Shown here: positions 61,701 through 64,000 of the stretch, piece after piece
How positions within the stretch are numbered: position 1 is the first letter of the stretch
Layout of the letters: each line of letters starts with the position of its first letter
Assembly: GCA_965220535.1 (NCBI GenBank)
Contig: OZ244833.1
Coordinates: 1,054,001 to 1,118,000, forward strand
Source of the DNA: HK1 sp965220535
Lineage (GTDB): Bacteria > Pseudomonadota > Gammaproteobacteria > HK1
Length of the DNA stretch: 64,000 nt
Direction: 5' to 3'
The notes under the pieces: model-generated
Database searches by the model: none
What the model saw: only the letters and a program-made list of their open reading frames with translations
Told to the model about the DNA's origin: nothing
Position numbers and translations under genes: made by a program

Positions 61701-61859
61701 GCCGGGATTCGGGCTTCGCCGACCATCGAAAAAACCCGCCGACGCCCCCGACGATACCCCCGACGACACCCCCGCCGACACCGATACGTCGATCCTTTCC
61801 GGGTCGATCGTCTCGAAAATTTTTCGCTGGCCTTCGATCCGCTCCCGAAAAAAAGGCCC

Positions 61860-63944
61860 TCAGCTGCCGAGCCACTGCGGCAAGAACAAGGCGATCGGCG
61901 GGAAAAACATCACGAGCATCAGCCCGACGATTTGCAAAGCGATAAAAGGCAGCACCGCAGCGAAGATTTCCTGCAGGCTGATTTCCGGCGGGGCCACCGA
62001 TTTCAGCCAGAAACAAGCGGGGCCGAAGGGCGGCGAGAGAAAATAGATCTGGATACTCATCACGAAGAGGATGCCGAACCAAACCGCGGCCCAATCCGGA
62101 TCGAGACCGAGTTCGGGAGCCATCGCCGTCACCACCGGGGCGAAAACCGGCACGGTGATGAAAACGATGGCGATCCATTCCATGAATGTCCCCAAAATCA
62201 CGAGGATGCCCATCATCACGAAAATCACCCCGATGGCGGGCAGACCGAGATCGATCAAGAGGCTGCGCATGAAATCGCCGCCGCCGATCAGGTTGTAGAT
62301 GCCGACGAAGCTGACCGCCCCCAAGATCAACCAGATGATCGTGCCGACCGTGCTCATGGTGCCGGACAACGCCGCTTGGAGCAGATCCCAGTCGAAGCGA
62401 TTGCGCACCGCGGCCACCGCGATGGCCCCGAAGACCCCGACCGCCGCCGCTTCGGTCACCGAAGCGATACCGGCATAGATCGATCCCATCACGCAGGCGA
62501 TCAGGAAAATACACAGGATCACCGCGCTCATGCGGCTCCGAGAAAGACCGGATTTCGCGCCCGTCAGGGTCGCGACCTCGGCCGCGGTGGGGGCGAGAGC
62601 GGGATTGAAATGGCAGCGAAGGAGAACGAAAGCGGCGTAGAAAAAGGCCAGCATCAGACCGGGGACGGCCCCCGCCATGAAGAGATCGCCGATCGCGACC
62701 TCCGCCGTCAAGCCGTAGACGATCATGATGATGCTCGGCGGAATCAGCGTCGCCAGCGCCCCGGAGGCGCAGATCACCCCCACCGTCAGTTTGCGGTCGT
62801 AGCCCAAACGCAACATCTGCGGCAAGGCGACGAGCCCGAGCATCACGATCTCGCCCCCCATCACCCCCGACATCGCCGCGAGGATCACCGCCACCACGAC
62901 GGTTTGCACCGCGACCCCGCCGCGCAGATTGCCGGCGAAGATCGACATCGCATCGAAAAGATCCTCGGCGACCCCGGCGCGCTCCAAGATGGAGGCCATC
63001 AGCACGAAGAGCGGCACCGCCACCAGCGGGTATTTTTCCAGCAGGCCGAAGGCGTTGGTCGATACCAGATACAGACCCTTGGGGCCGAAAAAAAGCAGTG
63101 CGCAAATCACCGAAACGATCAGGGTGACGATGCCCAAAGGCATCCCGGTGATCATCAACAGCACCAGCGCGGCGACGATGATCAGGCTGAACCAACCGAT
63201 GCCCAGTTGTCGAACGTCGACCAGTTGCGCGGGATCGAGGGCCTCGCCCAGCCCCGAGAAAAAGCGATCGGGAGCGGCAAGGGCGCTTTGTTCTCCGCTG
63301 TAATGGGCGATCACGATGGCGAGCAGGCGTATCGCGATCAAGGCCAGCACGAAAAGCACGAGCCCTTTCGCAATGCGAGAATCGAAGTGACGATAGAGGT
63401 TGAGCGACAACTGCGCGAGATAAAGCAGGGCGCCGACCGCCAATACGCTCTTGAGGAGCATCGGTTGCGGGGAGTTGAAAGCGCTGCCCGCGCGCTCCAC
63501 CAAATCGATGGCATCGAGGGCATGCGTGAGGGCGTCGGCGACCAGCAGGAAAAGCGCGACGACCCCGACGGCCATCGCGAAGAGATCGAGGCGCCATCTC
63601 GCGCGCTCCCCGATCAGGATGTAGATCACGGTGATGCCGATATGGCGCCGCTTCAAAGTAACGTAGCCGGCGGAGATCATCCAGGCGAAGGCGCATAGCA
63701 CCATCACCACTTCGAAGGCCCATTGGGTGGGGGCGGCGAAGACGTAGCGCATGACCACCTCGTAGAGGGTGATCGCCGCGCAAAGGATATAGAACTGAGC
63801 CACGGCGAGGCCGCTGAAATGGCTCAGGTGGTCGATCGCCGTATATCGATCTCTCGTCGGGGGAAGGTATCGCCGATCTTCCGACGACGCAGGCGTCGCT
63901 GCCGAACCGAGCAAGCGGGATAAACTCGAGGGGGAGTTCGGCAT
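61860..63944 (-). CDS. TRAP transporter fused permease (DctQ-DctM)
   Basis: A 694-residue membrane protein joining the small (DctQ) and large (DctM) TRAP subunits. The first ~230 residues hold four hydrophobic segments, including MRYVFAAPTQWAFEVVMVLC. The DctM part has about 12 segments with MITGMPLGIVTLIVSVICAL, VPLFVLMASILERAGVAEDL, SGVMGGEIVMLGLVALPQML and MLRLGYDRKLTVGVICASGA. Segments end with FGPACFWLKSV. GGAGGG precedes the ATG. No DctP receptor is inside the window; it may lie just beyond 64000. Substrates are usually dicarboxylates, sugar acids or sulfonates. It is convergent with the sulfatase operon. Confidence 0.92.
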   Translation of the reverse strand: MPNSPSSLSRLLGSAATPASSEDRRYLPPTRDRYTAIDHLSHFSGLAVAQFYILCAAITLYEVVMRYVFAAPTQWAFEVVMVLCAFAWMISAGYVTLKRRHIGITVIYILIGERARWRLDLFAMAVGVVALFLLVADALTHALDAIDLVERAGSAFNSPQPMLLKSVLAVGALLYLAQLSLNLYRHFDSRIAKGLVLFVLALIAIRLLAIVIAHYSGEQSALAAPDRFFSGLGEALDPAQLVDVRQLGIGWFSLIIVAALVLLMITGMPLGIVTLIVSVICALLFFGPKGLYLVSTNAFGLLEKYPLVAVPLFVLMASILERAGVAEDLFDAMSIFAGNLRGGVAVQTVVVAVILAAMSGVMGGEIVMLGLVALPQMLRLGYDRKLTVGVICASGALATLIPPSIIMIVYGLTAEVAIGDLFMAGAVPGLMLAFFYAAFVLLRCHFNPALAPTAAEVATLTGAKSGLSRSRMSAVILCIFLIACVMGSIYAGIASVTEAAAVGVFGAIAVAAVRNRFDWDLLQAALSGTMSTVGTIIWLILGAVSFVGIYNLIGGGDFMRSLLIDLGLPAIGVIFVMMGILVILGTFMEWIAIVFITVPVFAPVVTAMAPELGLDPDWAAVWFGILFVMSIQIYFLSPPFGPACFWLKSVAPPEISLQEIFAAVLPFIALQIVGLMLVMFFPPIALFLPQWLGS

Positions 63945-64000
63945 CGGGGAATTCCCTCCAGGTCAGGAAAAAAACCGCGGTGGCCCCCATCGAGCCTCGA

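Noticed and set aside
1..64000. tRNA or rRNA genes
   Set aside because: No cloverleaf-like segments with the conserved T-loop sequence, and no rRNA landmarks, were noticed on either strand; a covariance-model scan would be needed to exclude them.

Overview
The window is high-G+C proteobacterial DNA, most likely alphaproteobacterial (inference). It carries a class I PHA synthase, IorAB-type molybdenum hydroxylase, EtfBA, several CaiB/BaiF CoA-transferases, two tripartite tricarboxylate (TTT) transporters, a fused TRAP permease and a KorAB-type 2-oxoacid:ferredoxin oxidoreductase. No rRNA, tRNA or CRISPR array was recognised. Almost everything is chromosomal metabolism. The accessory elements are two large helicases, a secreted ankyrin-repeat protein and one patch of decayed insertion-sequence DNA.

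Layout. 0.1-2.4 kb: enoyl-CoA hydratase and malonyl-CoA decarboxylase. 2.8-8.0 kb: a 1722-residue DUF4011-type helicase with a C-terminal Vsr-like nuclease, a candidate phage-defence protein. 8.1-10 kb: a TrpD2/YbiB-like protein and a periplasmic molybdopterin-fold protein. 10.3-14.7 kb: phaC, divergent from a DUF2889 gene, then rph and rdgB. 15.2-15.7 kb: a free-standing protein resembling the editing domain of archaeal threonyl-tRNA synthetase. 16.5-19.5 kb: korA-korB. 19.5-20.9 kb: a junkyard with a transposase remnant and decayed copies of the hyuB 3' end. 20.9-25.1 kb: a minus-strand catabolic cluster (hyuB, CoA-transferase, two small alpha/beta-barrel proteins). 25.5-27.8 kb: the ankyrin protein. 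28.3-30 kb: a CbiX-SUMT fusion for tetrapyrrole synthesis. 30.3-33.1 kb: iorA-iorB. 33.2-35.6 kb: peroxiredoxin and etfBA. 36-38.9 kb: a second helicase with a zinc ribbon. 39.1-41.4 kb: CoA-transferase and hydratase-2. 41.4-42.6 kb: an array of ~162-bp tandem repeats. 42.6-43.4 kb: hisF. 43.7-50.4 kb: TTT transporter, ThDP enzyme and formyl-CoA transferase-like gene, read as a CoA-linked acid (possibly oxalate-type) module. 50.7-52.2 kb: a small secreted protein and hisA. 52.9-61.7 kb: sugar-acid dehydratase, second TTT transporter, sulfatase and split transketolase, read as a catabolic module for a sulfated or acidic sugar. 61.9-63.9 kb: fused TRAP permease DctQM.

Two features run through the whole window. 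Non-coding DNA (and one signal peptide) is full of short perfect tandem duplications of 8-16 bp. On a larger scale, at least two minus-strand genes (hyuB and the 23-kb CoA-transferase), and possibly hisF, are followed by decayed tandem copies of their own 3' end plus spacer. The genome also uses GATATC far more often than its base composition predicts. The most unusual single genes are the free-standing threonyl-tRNA-editing-like protein, the CbiX-SUMT fusion, the two helicases and the sulfatase/transketolase cassette.
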